Positions 47,493 through 58,398 of a stretch of 64,000 bases of DNA are shown here, one piece after another; the stretch's first letter is position 1, and every line of letters starts with the position of its first letter. The position numbers and the translations under genes were made by a program. Location of the stretch: the NCBI GenBank assembly GCA_012862575.1, contig BLSF01000062.1, forward strand, positions 124,001 through 188,000. The letters run 5' to 3'. This DNA is from Parietichytrium sp. I65-24A. Its lineage: Eukaryota; Sar; Bigyra; Thraustochytrida; Thraustochytriidae. The notes under the pieces are model-generated. The model had not been told where the DNA came from. It did no database searches and worked only from the letters and a program-made list of their open reading frames with translations.

Positions 47493-48021
47493 AGAAACCA
47501 CATCTGGCTCCCAAGTTTTTGCGCGACTACAGTAATTTTCACATGCAATATTTATTGTTCTAAATTTTCTCTCTGAGTCTTCTTCAGACTCGTCTTGATA
47601 CCAGAGGCTTGTCAGCTGTCAAGGTGGCAACTCGTGACTGACATGCAAGTTCCTGGCCGACATCAAAGCCTACCTTCAGCCTCTTTTTTTTTCAGCATGC
47701 TATTTTAACGAACATCACCGAGTCAGCGAGAAGCATGTGGTAATTGCAACCACAAATTTCTTGAGTTTGCCAAACTTATTGGAGTCGAGCTCGCACACAT
47801 CTTTTGCCATTTCAGCAGGATATGCATAGCATTGTCTGCGAGCCCGAGAAATATTAAAAGCGATTCCTCCGAATCAGTTATAGCCAGCGATGCTGGAAAT
47901 CAGACAACATTTTATTTTTTTCTCTTTCAAGATTTAAAAAATTGAATTTGTTAGAATAGTCAAGTTCGAAGAAGTGCAGCGGATCTGTAGGCAATCAGAC
48001 TTTCAAAGCCGAGCTACATTC
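47493..48021. other. Convergent intergenic region (paralogues 1 and 2)
   Basis: A/T-rich 3' sequence; no gene seen. Confidence 0.45.
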
Positions 48022-48540
48022 TTACGCCGGTGATTTGTAAGGGTCCACAGAGCCGCCAGCAGGTTGCTGCTGGAGAATGATAGTCTGCTGCTTGGGTTTG
48101 ATGCAGAGGCAGTACACCAGAACGCATATAATGATGAGAATCACGACAGTGACAACGATTGGAACGATGATCACCAGAGCAACTGCGGTAGTGGCTACGT
48201 CGGAAAAAGTGCACAAAGCTTTGCTTTGAAGGAGATTCGAATCAGTGACATCAGAGTTCATCACGCACATATCATCAGAGCAAGAATACTGCCATTTATC
48301 TGGCTCAGCATACCCGGATTTGTCGTATCCGCAAGTGCAGCTGTCCGAGTCCGCTACTTCTTGTTGACAGGTATTATTCCAGTTGCTGAGACACCCAGCC
48401 ATCTCGTCAACACCGTACTTTGTGTGGCCTGCGATAAGCCCTGCGAAATCGCAACAAAAGGTCTCCCCGGTGGCACAGGTTTCGGCTTCAGTGCTCCACA
48501 TGCTGAGCACGAAAGCGGCGGCAACGGCGATGACCTTCAT
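48022..48540 (-). CDS. Ten-cysteine type I membrane protein, paralogue 2 of 7
   Basis: This is a 172-residue protein with a signal peptide (1-19), cysteines at 22, 29, 30, 50, 58, 68, 70, 87, 92 and 110, and a membrane helix (117-145) rich in Val/Ile. Its tail KPKQQTIILQQQPAGGSVDP ends in YKSPA. It pairs closely with paralogue 3: both begin MKVI, both have ETCATG before the FCC, and both share the VYCLCIKPKQQTI helix end and the PAGG-VDPYK tail. The ectodomains differ far more than the helix and tail, which suggests that the outside diverges while the inside is held constant. The ATG chosen is the one directly before the signal peptide. Confidence 0.85.
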   Translation of the reverse strand: MKVIAVAAAFVLSMWSTEAETCATGETFCCDFAGLIAGHTKYGVDEMAGCLSNWNNTCQQEVADSDSCTCGYDKSGYAEPDKWQYSCSDDMCVMNSDVTDSNLLQSKALCTFSDVATTAVALVIIVPIVVTVVILIIICVLVYCLCIKPKQQTIILQQQPAGGSVDPYKSPA

Positions 48541-50419
48541 TTTCGCGAGTTGTGTGTATTCTGCTGACAACACTGAGCTTCCTTTCGTTCCTGTCCACCT
48601 TGCCTGCAAGTTTAGGGTTTGCTTCACTCAACAACTTCCACCCCCCCTTCACGCCAAGGTCAGCTATGGCCACGCCTACTCACCCTACATACTTGCGCCA
48701 TCAGGTGCGCACCTTCAACATGACAAGCTATGGAGGGGGAAGATCTGACGTAAGCAGGCGTTCCGGCTGGCTTGTTTTTCGCCACCCACCTTCGGTGACG
48801 ACTTTCAGAAAAAGTCCCTCGTTGCGGCTCTTCCATGATCTATAAATTGATTTATAAAGTGAAATAGACTCCCGTAACTCCCGTACTGAGTACTCAAGAT
48901 GAAAATATCTCAAAGCATTCAGAGAATCCAGAGCCAATCCATTTAAAAGTTCTGAACCGCATCTAGTACTAGGTACTCAGTACATTCCGTCTCCCTCTTT
49001 GCCTACACATCTCGCAAGCTTATCCCGGTACTAAGTACGAGTACTCAACTCAGCATGCTTCGCCTTTCCATGCCTTTCCGTCGTTCTCGTTTTCATTGCC
49101 AAACTAAGCTCTAGTCATCTCTAGTCCCACTTTCACAACATGTGTCTTTTAAGTACCTGAGTGTCCTATGCAGGTGGCCCACAACGAGTACTGCCTCATC
49201 AGCTGATTACGCTTAGTGGCCCCGTGGCATCCGCTATCCCCCGTTAGCGCCATGCTAAGCCAGCGCGTGCCCAGATTGGTAGTGCACACCTCCCCCTGGT
49301 GTAGTAAAGCGTAGAAGAGGGGTAGGGGCGAAGTTGGATAGATGGTGTGATGATGTGTGCAGAGTGAAAAGAGGATCGTCGTTGAGAGTGAATGTGAATG
49401 TTGATGACGTTCTTGATCTCGTTCTGGTCTTGGTCTTGGTCTTGTTGTTTTGGGCAGCGCAGAAGATTGCAGGGAAAAAGTAATAGCGAGGCGCCGAAGG
49501 CACAGGCAGAGGAAGCAAATGGCGATGAACGAACGCATTCATTCACTCATTCCCACATCGCAAATATCTTCCAGATCTCAGGGCGGTACTCGCTATCAGT
49601 ACTGGTACTGCGTGTTAGTGCCGTTACGTAGTGCCAATGCCACAATATCACAGTGTCACGGTGCCAGTGTTAGCCGCCGGACTGCCTGTTTCGGCGCACA
49701 CTAGGTCGCAACAATGTACGTCAAGTGCCAGTTCTGCCGTGTACAATCTGTCAGTCACGTCCTCTCCCGCAAGACGAAGTGGTGCATCTTCTTTTCGAGG
49801 ATTACGCTGCGTTGTCAAACGGTTTCACAATCCGCGAAAGCTGAAATGGGACCTTGGAGAGATGTACTCATCTGAGTTGGGTTCTTTTCAAAGGACCCAA
49901 GCACGTATTAGTATGATCATTTGGCCCTCCACCGCTGCAATTCAGCCAGCACCGTCTGCATTTCAACAGTATCTTTTGTTAAATCCTTGCACTGCGGTAT
50001 GGACAGTGTGAGCTACGACGGGAGCAATGGTCCGTTCCGCTTGAGCAAGTCTCTTTTAGTCCGGATCAAATCTTCACAGCGAAAGAATGGAGACAACACC
50101 CTTTTGCCCCGTCTTCAAGTCTCATCAACGAGCAGACTTGCGATAGAGGAAAACCCCTTTCCTGGAAATCAAAGGCGAGCAGAGTATGTTGACATGCTAT
50201 GCGCCCTGAACATGACACGCCAAACGCCTTTTGGCACAAGTGCCAGTGGACGGTTCGGACAACGGCCTCAGGCTTCCCCGCATCAGAACTGATAATGGTC
50301 ATGCTTCAGCACCCTCGTGCTGGCCAGTCAAGAAACAACATTACTTACTGAAAGAGACAGAATTACATATTATATTTATCGGATCGATTGTGACACACCT
50401 TGAGGGTGGAGCTGCTTGC
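48541..50419. other. Intergenic region between paralogues 2 and 3
   Basis: GTAC-rich palindromic short repeats occur at about 48884-48900, 48965-48985 and 49025-49050. A 97-codon ATG frame (49999-50292) is the only gene-like item and is listed separately at low confidence. Confidence 0.45.
49999..50292 (+). CDS. Possible 97-residue hypothetical protein
   Basis: A plus-strand ATG frame begins MDSVSYDGSNGPFRL and ends HQN. Composition is balanced and not repetitive, but there is no known domain, no signal peptide and no family pattern. It may be a chance frame or an exon. It is convergent with paralogue 3, 127 bp from its stop. Confidence 0.2.
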   Translation: MDSVSYDGSNGPFRLSKSLLVRIKSSQRKNGDNTLLPRLQVSSTSRLAIEENPFPGNQRRAEYVDMLCALNMTRQTPFGTSASGRFGQRPQASPHQN

Positions 50420-50950
50420 TTATGGATTTGCCTTGTAAGGGTCCACAGCGCCGCCAGCAGGTTGCTGCTGCTGGAGAACGATGGTCTGCTGCTTAGGCTT
50501 GATGCAGAGGCAGTACACAAGAACGCAAATAATGATGAGAACCACGACAGAGACAACGATTGGAATGATGATCACCAAAGCAAGTCCGGTAGCAACTTTT
50601 TCACCAAGATCACAGCCAGCCTTAGAGCCAGCGAAGATAGTATCACCAACTTCCTTGACACATTTTTCATCAGAGCAAGAATAGCCCCAACTTGAGGTAG
50701 TAAAAATGGATTGATCAATTCCGCACGGGCAAATGTCCGAGTCGGTGACAATTGAGACGCAGTAGTTCTCGTCGCTGTACGTCGATGACCATACACCACA
50801 TCCAGCCATGTCATCAGTGGTGTAACTTGTGACGCCGTTGTCAAGGTCTCCTTTGTATACGCAGCAGAAATTCTGGCCGGTAGCGCAAGTCTCGGCCTGG
50901 GCGCTCCACATGCTGAGCGCGAAAGCGGTGACGAGTGAAATGACCTTCAT
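50420..50950 (-). CDS. Ten-cysteine type I membrane protein, paralogue 3 of 7
   Basis: This 176-residue protein has a signal peptide (1-19, ending SAQAE), cysteines at 22, 29, 30, 51, 64, 74, 76, 92, 97 and 113, and a membrane helix (121-148). The tail starts KPKQQTIVLQQQQ and ends PYKANP. It has M-A-G-C-G-x-W after the double cysteine, as in most members. It is the closest relative of paralogue 2; both lie on the minus strand 1.9 kb apart, so a local tandem duplication is likely. A five-disulfide ectodomain is inferred from the even, fixed cysteine count. Confidence 0.86.
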   Translation of the reverse strand: MKVISLVTAFALSMWSAQAETCATGQNFCCVYKGDLDNGVTSYTTDDMAGCGVWSSTYSDENYCVSIVTDSDICPCGIDQSIFTTSSWGYSCSDEKCVKEVGDTIFAGSKAGCDLGEKVATGLALVIIIPIVVSVVVLIIICVLVYCLCIKPKQQTIVLQQQQPAGGAVDPYKANP

Positions 50951-53613
50951 TTTTCAAGTTGATCTTTAGTTGACGGTGAGCTGAGATTGCCTTGTTGCTC
51001 TGTTGCTCTGTTGGTGTTGATGTCGCTGTTCGAGTTTGGGGTTTGCAGCACTTGCCGATTCACGAGAAACCCATGAAAGTGGCCGGACTAAGATCTCGTT
51101 TACTTTCACTACCTGCTTACGGCATTTCGGAGAGAGGTCATTCAGATCAGAAGTGCAGATTGGACCGCTGATGTAAGCCGGAATCTGCCTGCCAAGCGTT
51201 CTGTGGCACAACTCGCGGCAACTCACAGTTTCTGTTCTTACTTATTTCTTTTCTTTCTCTGTGCTCGGAGGGTGGTGGAACCCAACTCTAACACCAAACC
51301 CATTCACTCCAAGCTTTCTGTGGCACAACTCGCGGCAACTCACAGTCTCTGTTCTTACTCATTTCTTTTCTTTCTCTGTGCTCGGAGGGTGGTGGAACCC
51401 AACTCTAACACCAAACTCATTCACTTCGACTCTTGATTGCTTTGGTGTACACTGTGATCGAGTAGAGTGAAACACAATGTGCAGGGAAGTGGGTTCAGAT
51501 CGAGCGCGTAGCACTTGAGTTCTCGGAACGTGCGTGCAGTTTGTAGCCAGTAGCATTCGTGTTCAAGCCAGAATTTCCGACTTTTTTTTGTTTTTTTTGG
51601 GTGAGAAAAATTTGCATTAGTCACTGTCACTACCTTTCACCTGGTCAACTTTTCATGTTTATGTTTTCGAGAATGAATTTCACTCGTGAGCTTGCATTTC
51701 TCTCAATCTGTTTTTAACGCTCTCACTGTCGGCAAACGTGTCATTGCCAGGATTGCAACAGAAGACAGCAATCTTAGTGGAGATTGCATTACATTGCCTT
51801 ACTTCCTGTCGAGATCCAAAGGTGTTGGCGGTGATAGCGATTACGGTGGAAGAAAACTGCGCTCTACTGCCAGCCTCCTCTGCGTTGCAAGATCCTCTTT
51901 TTTTTTTTTTTTTCGCCTTCCCTTTAGTGCCACCTAAGTTGAAGAGTAAAATACAGATCAACTGGCACGGCAACCCACAGTCTCGGCCAGCAAACATCAG
52001 AATTCAGCAAACGCTAAGTACTAGGACCTTCACAATTCACTGCCTTTCGCCTCTTCCTCCTTCCGTGTTTGCTTCTCGTTTTGCTTGCGCTCCTGCGTAG
52101 CTGCATGTAGACCTTCAACTTGTCAGTTAAGACTCGAAAGTGGTGTGCACTCGAATGAAGTGGTGGCACTCGTTTATCAAAATAGGTAACGTGCGTAATA
52201 TCTTTGCAGCGGTCAGTGGATGTCAGTGGTCCGTCAGTGGCTCTGGCTCTGCGTCTTGTCTGTCTCCCACTGAGAGTCGAGTGATGTGTAGGGCCATACT
52301 ATGGGGCAGATTCGTGGGGGAGAGAGAGAGAGAGGGAGAGAGAAAGAGTCGGAACACCCTCTTCGTCGCACACCACGTTCTGGCGCAAAGAAGACGGCGC
52401 TGGTCTCGCATTTCTCACAATTTGAAAAAACTCATCTCGGCGAAGGCGTTCTCTCTCTGTTCATTTGGAAATTGTGTTCATTTGATTGAAAATGAATGGA
52501 TTTGCGGGATGGATGGATGGAGGGATGGATGGGTGGGTGGATAAATGACTAACTCTAGCTAAAGAGTGGAGCACGAGAGTGTGTGCTAGTAGTAGGGTGG
52601 GTACTCACAGTCAGTACTGTAGAGGCGAGTTTCTCATTGGCAGTCTTTGTTTCTGAATTCTGATTCATTCATTATTCTGAATTTGGATGGCAAAAGAAAA
52701 GAAAAGAAAACAAGACAAAACAAAACTCATAGTATCTCATAGTCAACCCAACGCTTGGAAAGAATAGAAAAAGTTTCGACAGAGGTGGTTGGTTCAATAT
52801 ATAAACCAATCAGATCGTGCAAAGCTGCCCATCGATCTCAAACGCGGCTTCGACTCTTTGTGAGCTTGATGGTGAGGGATACTGGTACTACACACAAACG
52901 CACTTGAAGGATGTTGTACTAGTACTGAGTACTGTTGTCCGACTCCTGCAAAATTACTGTACTAAGTCAGTGCTGGTGCTGGGTACTGGTGTAATACTCC
53001 GTGGCAGCACACCTGCACCATCCTGCACCGCCGCGTTGACTGCTGTAGCAAGCGTCGACTTTGCACACCATGTGTAGGAAACGCAGTAAAGCTTGCTGCG
53101 GTCTCGCTAGATCTCCGCTGGTGAGCACGCAATTCATCGCATAACGGCGCGTAAGGGGCGGCACATAACGGCGCGTGAGCGGTTATAGATCCGTATCTCA
53201 GAGAGACGGGATGGATGGGTGGATGGGTGGGTGAATGGCTGCTGCTGTCCTTGACGTTACTTTCTTTCTGAAATTCGGAAGTGAGAGCTCTGAGAATTCT
53301 GAGAATCGAGAAAACAAAAGCGAGTTCGCAAGGAACTTCCTCGTTCCATCGTGATTTGTTCAGGATGTTCATTATTTTTTAAAGTGACTGAAAATCGTAA
53401 CAGGTTAGGGCGTGAAAACACCAGATCCGAGTATTACGGAAATTTGTGTTTATTCCGCACGATTTGAAATGTTTGCTTACTTTTTACAAATAAGCCATTG
53501 CTGACTGCGATGGAGATGTCCCAAGGAACCAGAGAAAAGATCGCTTCACTTGGTTCGACAATGCTACGATCGTGAAATGACAGATGCAGTTCAAGTTGAT
53601 TAGATCGTGTCGC
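50951..53613. other. 2.7 kb intergenic region with a recent tandem duplication
   Basis: It holds a 117 bp tandem duplication (51194-51427), a long T run (about 51898-51914), a GA tract (about 52318-52347), a GATG/GGAT tract (about 52505-52542) and several AGTACT palindromes (52915-52990). No gene is supported. Confidence 0.5.
51194..51427. repeat. Tandem duplication, 117 bp x 2
   Basis: Two head-to-tail copies (51194-51310 and 51311-51427) differ at only a few positions, so the event is recent. Each includes TTTCTTTTCTTTCTCTGTGC and GGAGGGTGGTGGAACCCAAC. Confidence 0.93.
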
Positions 53614-54231
53614 TCAATGGTGCGGGGCAGCGCTCTCGACCTCTACTCCGACCGCTCGTACGGTCTGCGCTCCGAGTTCCCCAAACCCGTTCGATTGAAC
53701 AGCAAGAGCCTGCACCGCGTCAGGCCGCGCAGCATTTGCAATTGGTTCTCCAAACTGGTTCACAGTGATCACGTTGCGGGGTGCCTCGCCCGATTTTACT
53801 ACTAGATAATAACAACACAGGCAAATCAGGACAATGGTAAATATTGCCCCAAATAAGAGGGTGACGGCTAATACGGTGGCTCCTGTTTTCACGGAATCTT
53901 CGTATTCATCGAGCTCTCGCTCGCACCTGACATTCCCGAATATGGCAGTATCGACACACTTCGTGCCGTCACAGTTATACGCAAAGCTTGCATACTTGGC
54001 TTCCGGCGAGCAGCTACACATACTTGAAGACTGACTCGGTGAAATTTCGCCGCATCCGGACTCCCCAACGCCGCCAGTCACCCACTCGCCACAGCCCTTG
54101 CGCTCAAACGCCGCGAACCACCCATCTGGGCTCGGCGCAGAGGGGTCACAGCAGAACGTCTCCGACCCTGGGCAACCCCAAGCGCTTCCGAGCGCTGTGC
54201 ACAGCAAAACGAGCTCACCTAGGCCGCGCAT
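53614..54231 (-). CDS. Ten-cysteine type I membrane protein, paralogue 4 of 7
   Basis: This 205-residue protein has a signal peptide (1-18, LGELVLLCTALGSAWG), cysteines at 20, 27, 28, 47, 60, 72, 74, 87, 92 and 103, and a membrane helix (118-144) rich in Leu/Ile/Cys. Its tail is longer (145-205), beginning VKSGEAPRNVITVNQFGEP and then Ala/Val-rich. The N-x-x-T-V-N-Q segment matches the tail motif of the others. It is divergent from paralogue 5 across a 1.4 kb spacer. GTACGCG on the coding strand lies at 54386-54394. The first ATG before the signal peptide was taken; the frame is open further upstream but without another ATG. Confidence 0.82.
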   Translation of the reverse strand: MRGLGELVLLCTALGSAWGCPGSETFCCDPSAPSPDGWFAAFERKGCGEWVTGGVGESGCGEISPSQSSSMCSCSPEAKYASFAYNCDGTKCVDTAIFGNVRCERELDEYEDSVKTGATVLAVTLLFGAIFTIVLICLCCYYLVVKSGEAPRNVITVNQFGEPIANAARPDAVQALAVQSNGFGELGAQTVRAVGVEVESAAPHH

Positions 54232-55628
54232 TCTTTCAACACCTCTTGGGCCGACGGCTTTCCTTCCACAGCGTACTCGCTGAGGACCCGCTCCACTCGC
54301 CGCCACACAGACTAATTCCCGACGATGTGTGTTCTTGGAAGAGAGCACTCTACTTTTACACAATGTGTAATGGCGCAATAAGCTTCGCGTACTTTCATGG
54401 CTTCTACTGCTGAGAGCATATGTTCTGAATGAAAGAGGTGAAAGGAGTAAGGAGCTAGCTAGCTAGAGCGAGGTTGAACACGAATCTAGTAGAGGCGAAC
54501 TCGAATGGTAGCAGCTGCCGTATTTTACAGTGGTAGTACAGTTTATGTTTTCGGCGGATTGGGTGATTGTGGATTGTGGTGCTAGGACTAGTTCACTGTT
54601 CTGAAATTGAGATTGACAATCCAAGTACCGGTAACTGGTGCCAAGTCCTGAGGAAAGGGAGAACTCTGCGCCAGTATGTACTGAGTACCAGTACTCACAG
54701 CTGGATCGCGGCTGGACTTTGTGATAACTTGGCTGTGAATGGCGTTGTCAACTCTGGCCGAGAACGCGTTGTTTGTTCCTTTCAGTACGAACTTTCTAAA
54801 TTCCACTGCAATGGGGTGCGTACTCCATACGTACTTATGGCATACCTAGCCTTTAGGTTAAAGTCTATAATGTGGACAATCATTGTTATGGAATGTTATG
54901 GATAGGGACTAGTCACGGGGGGTAGCTGAGTATATAGCTGATGGGGTAATTGGCCGGAAGGTTAATGGTGTGCTAGAGGCAAAGGTAGAACGGTACCACC
55001 AAGTGACCGAGAATATGTTTTTGCATGTGCTTGAAAGTCTCTTGTATTTTTCTTCGCCGACACCGCCATCCACTGCATCTCCGGTTATCTCCAGCTTCAT
55101 TGCTGTCAAATCCTTGCCTTGATCTTCGCCTTCTTCGCCCTGCTTCCGCGGAATGACCTCATGACCATGCGCAGCTCCACATGCTTTCTGACACCGCGAG
55201 TACCGTACTTTCCAGTTTCTCCTCGAAATCTGGGCGGCTAAGGTGTTGATAATAATGAGTTAACCCTTGTCGTCCAAAAAAGTCCAAAAGCCGTCGCAGT
55301 ATGGTTGACATTGGTTGTCACTCAAGCAGTGTAGCTCGCGGGATAGAGCTCGCGGTAGCCCCAGCTGCGAAAGCCACGCAAGTGCAGTGAGTGCAGTGTT
55401 GACAAAAGCTTGCGTAGAAGAAGTTAACGGCATCCCATCGTCATTGGCATTCCCACGGCCAAGCCACTGTCATTGCCCATAGGTACCGGTACGTACAATG
55501 AGACGAACAGACAAGTTGAATCCGCTCATGCTTGGGCAGAGTCGAAACTGACCGAGCAAGCCGTCGTTGGGAGCGGAAAGTGAAGAGCTCGCGGCAAGGG
55601 GGAGGAGTGAAACGAAGGCGCGGGGAAG
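54232..55628. other. Divergent intergenic region (paralogues 4 and 5)
   Basis: It contains a GTACGCG motif for paralogue 4 (54386-54394, minus strand) and GTAC palindromes near 54625-54700. No gene is seen. Confidence 0.45.
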
Positions 55629-56324
55629 ATGCAGAGGGCTCTCGCCGTTGTGGGGCGAGTTGTGGCGGTGGCGGCCGTTCTTGGGAGCGTAGAAGCGGTG
55701 GAGTGCCCGGAAGGGGAAACATTTTGCTGCGAATACAACGGAACACTACTCTCTGGAGATACCTATCGGTCGTACACGCTCGACGATATGTTGGGCTGCG
55801 GAGACTGGAGCTTTACGACTTATAATGGGCGAAAATACTGCAGCGATTACTCGGTAGACGGCAGCGGTGGTTGCACATGTGGGTACGACTCGGAAAAGGG
55901 GCGCTACTGGGACTTGTACACTTATGATTGTGACCAGCAGAAATGCACTCCCAAAAGCGATGTGCCAAGCGACTCGGTGACCGAGGACAAACCGAGGCGC
56001 TGTGAGGATAACATCGATTATCCTAGTGGACTCGAGCTTGGCATATATCTCACTCTTGGTATAGGCGGAGTTCTCCTGGTCCTTTCCGGGATCGGTCTTC
56101 TGATTTACTTCGCGTGCATTAAAAAGAAAGGCATGGGCGAGTTGACGGATTACCGCGGCGGATACATCGTGCAGCAGCCCCTGTCACCGTCTTATTTGAT
56201 TCCGCCGCCTCAGCAACAGATGCAAACGCAGCAAGCCATGATGCATCCTCAGAACCCCCAAATGACACAATCATACATTCCTGACGCGCAGGCTGTGGGC
56301 ATTGACTCGAACAACAAGTATTAA
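55629..56324 (+). CDS. Ten-cysteine type I membrane protein, paralogue 5 of 7
   Basis: This 231-residue protein has a signal peptide (1-24), cysteines at 26, 33, 34, 57, 71, 82, 84, 101, 106 and 125, and a membrane helix (137-163). It has the longest tail (164-231): a GGYIVQQP motif, PSYLIPPP, then Gln/Met-rich sequence. LGCGDW after the double cysteine links it to paralogues 6 and 7. NGT at 37-39 is a possible N-glycosylation site. The proline/tyrosine-rich tail could be a docking site for WW or SH3 adaptors; this is inference. An AATAAA at 56441-56446 may end the transcript. Confidence 0.86.
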   Translation: MQRALAVVGRVVAVAAVLGSVEAVECPEGETFCCEYNGTLLSGDTYRSYTLDDMLGCGDWSFTTYNGRKYCSDYSVDGSGGCTCGYDSEKGRYWDLYTYDCDQQKCTPKSDVPSDSVTEDKPRRCEDNIDYPSGLELGIYLTLGIGGVLLVLSGIGLLIYFACIKKKGMGELTDYRGGYIVQQPLSPSYLIPPPQQQMQTQQAMMHPQNPQMTQSYIPDAQAVGIDSNNKY

Positions 56325-57747
56325 ACACCGCCGACGAGATCTCGTGGCCGGCTCAGCAATATAAGGCTTCTTGAATTGGCCTGCGAATATGAGTACTTTG
56401 GCCAATTATTCCGTGCTATGTCTCACGTGTGTTTCTCTAAAATAAAAAGTCATATAGGCTCACGCCGCCTTGCCCAATTTGTTCAGATTTTCACTTTACA
56501 AAGGCTCCATTTCTAATTTGCGTCGATCTCGTCACTAAGCCCGTGCCAACCGTACATGTGCACGGCAGGTGGCGCAATTCATTATCGCTACTCGCGCATC
56601 TCGCCAGCTTTACGATTCGTGCGTCTCGAGGAAGGCGCAGCTGCTTTTGAGGTTTTCGGGGCAGCAGATCCCGGTTCTCCAAGTTATGTTCAGTTACGCC
56701 TCTTCGTTCTGACAGCAGCTCACTGGCAGCCCCTTCGCGTAAGCTAGTGTAGCTACCAGCTACTAGTGTCTGTCACCCACAACCCTCTGTTCCTCATGTG
56801 TATCATTGTGTATCACAGACTCGCTGTGAGTCACTGTCAGGTCGTGTCGCACAGTGTCTCTCGCTATTGCACAGTCGGAAACTAACTTGCCAGTATCTGG
56901 TCTGTACCGGTATTACTCACAGTCAGCACACAGCATTTTTCAAGTTGCAGTAGTTGCAGCGTTGGTTGGCTTGGCCCTCGGCCAAGGCGGACTAACCGCT
57001 ATTCATGACAAATGAATGAAAAGCCGGAGTGGATGGGTGTGCGATAGAAGACAATACGACAGTCTACGGTTACTGTGAGTTAGTTATGTTTGAGATTGAG
57101 GGTGTGTTGACTTTGCTGTGAGTGAATGCAATTGTCCCACACACTACTGAAAGCACGCAGTACTCAGTACTAGCCAGCCAGCGCGAGCGAAAGAGGGCAA
57201 TGCGATGCTATCTCCCCAAACAAAGCCATTCTTCTTGTGAAATCTAACAGTAAGTTAATCTAATCCTGCCCGACCTTTGCTCCACTCACAAGCATCTGTT
57301 TTCCAGTCACAACCAATTCGCAGCGCTAACTGCGCTAACTGTAGGCGAAGTGGCCAAACTATTCTAGTGGCTACAAGTGCAGATAGAGACAGAGCGTACA
57401 GAGAGAGAGGGTGAGTAGAGTGAGTGTGTGTCTTCTGTGTGTCTCATCTCCCTCTTTCGCAGCCCCTCACAGCACCTAGCAGGAATCCATCAATCTCAAT
57501 CATCAACCATCATTACATCATTCACAAATGAAATCAATCAATCCATGTCAGTCAAAAGGTGAAGAATAGTATAGAATAGTGAAGAGGTGGATGGATAGGT
57601 GGATAGGTGGATAGGTGGATAGGTCAAAAGAAGGTGAATAAGCTTAGAGCCAACGCAGTCTGCGACGTAGAGACAAGGGATTCAAGTTGCAGAGCTGCAG
57701 ACTCGAATTGCGGTTAGGGTGCGGACTCGTGAAGAAGACAAAGAGAA
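56325..57747. other. Intergenic region between paralogues 5 and 6
   Basis: It holds a GA tract (about 57395-57412), a GGATAGGT octamer array (about 57587-57625) and GTAC palindromes (57157-57172). No gene is seen. Confidence 0.45.
57587..57625 (+). repeat. Tandem octamer GGATAGGT, about 4-5 copies
   Basis: Head-to-tail GGATAGGT units lie about 120-160 bp before the ATG of paralogue 6. Confidence 0.85.
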
Positions 57748-58398
57748 ATGAGGGTCCCTTCAACAGCTGCGTGGTGCACTGGTGCTGGCGCGTTGGCAGC
57801 TTTGCTGGCGGGCGCGGACGCGGCATGTCAAAGTAGCGCAGATTACTTCTGCTGTGATTACGACGGCGACCTGGCGACGGTGGAGAAGTATCTCATAAGT
57901 GAGATGAAAGGATGCGGGGATTGGGGCTACTTTACTACTGAGGAAAATTACTGCGAAGATCTTCAGGTTTCAAGCACCTTTTGCGGCTGCGGATCTTACG
58001 AGAAGGACGGGGAGTATCTCAAGGACGATGAGTTTGCGTACTCTTGCGAACAGTCAATGTGCGTCAGAGATGTTACGTTGAACAGCGAGACGACACCATA
58101 TTCTTGCTCTATTACAGGTATTTCAGATACCGCGGCTGGAGCGGCAACCGCCGCCATTACCACTGGTGTTATCCTTCTTATTGTTATCCCCTCAGTGATT
58201 GGAGTTTGTTGTCTAATCGGCATCGGACTTCTTGTCTATTTTGTCTGCATCAAGCAAAATAATCAGACCACCTTGATCGTGCATCAACAGGCCCCAAATC
58301 AGCCCGCGCAACCTGGTCCGCAGCAAGACTCCACCAAGAATGCGTACGCTGTGGAAGCAATAGCTGTGACCTCAGATAGTGCGTACGAGAAGGCCTAA
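57748..58398 (+). CDS. Ten-cysteine type I membrane protein, paralogue 6 of 7
   Basis: This 216-residue protein has a signal peptide (about 1-25, with AWCTGAGALAALL), cysteines at 27, 35, 36, 56, 69, 79, 81, 100, 105 and 120, and a membrane helix (137-168) ending VYFVCIK. The tail has QTTLIVHQQ, then Gln/Pro-rich sequence and NAYAVEAIAV. It is a clear recent duplicate of paralogue 7: the signal peptide, SEMKGCGDW, the C-G-C-G block and YSCEQS-CVRD are nearly the same. Similarity extends into the 3' flank. Confidence 0.88.
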   Translation: MRVPSTAAWCTGAGALAALLAGADAACQSSADYFCCDYDGDLATVEKYLISEMKGCGDWGYFTTEENYCEDLQVSSTFCGCGSYEKDGEYLKDDEFAYSCEQSMCVRDVTLNSETTPYSCSITGISDTAAGAATAAITTGVILLIVIPSVIGVCCLIGIGLLVYFVCIKQNNQTTLIVHQQAPNQPAQPGPQQDSTKNAYAVEAIAVTSDSAYEKA

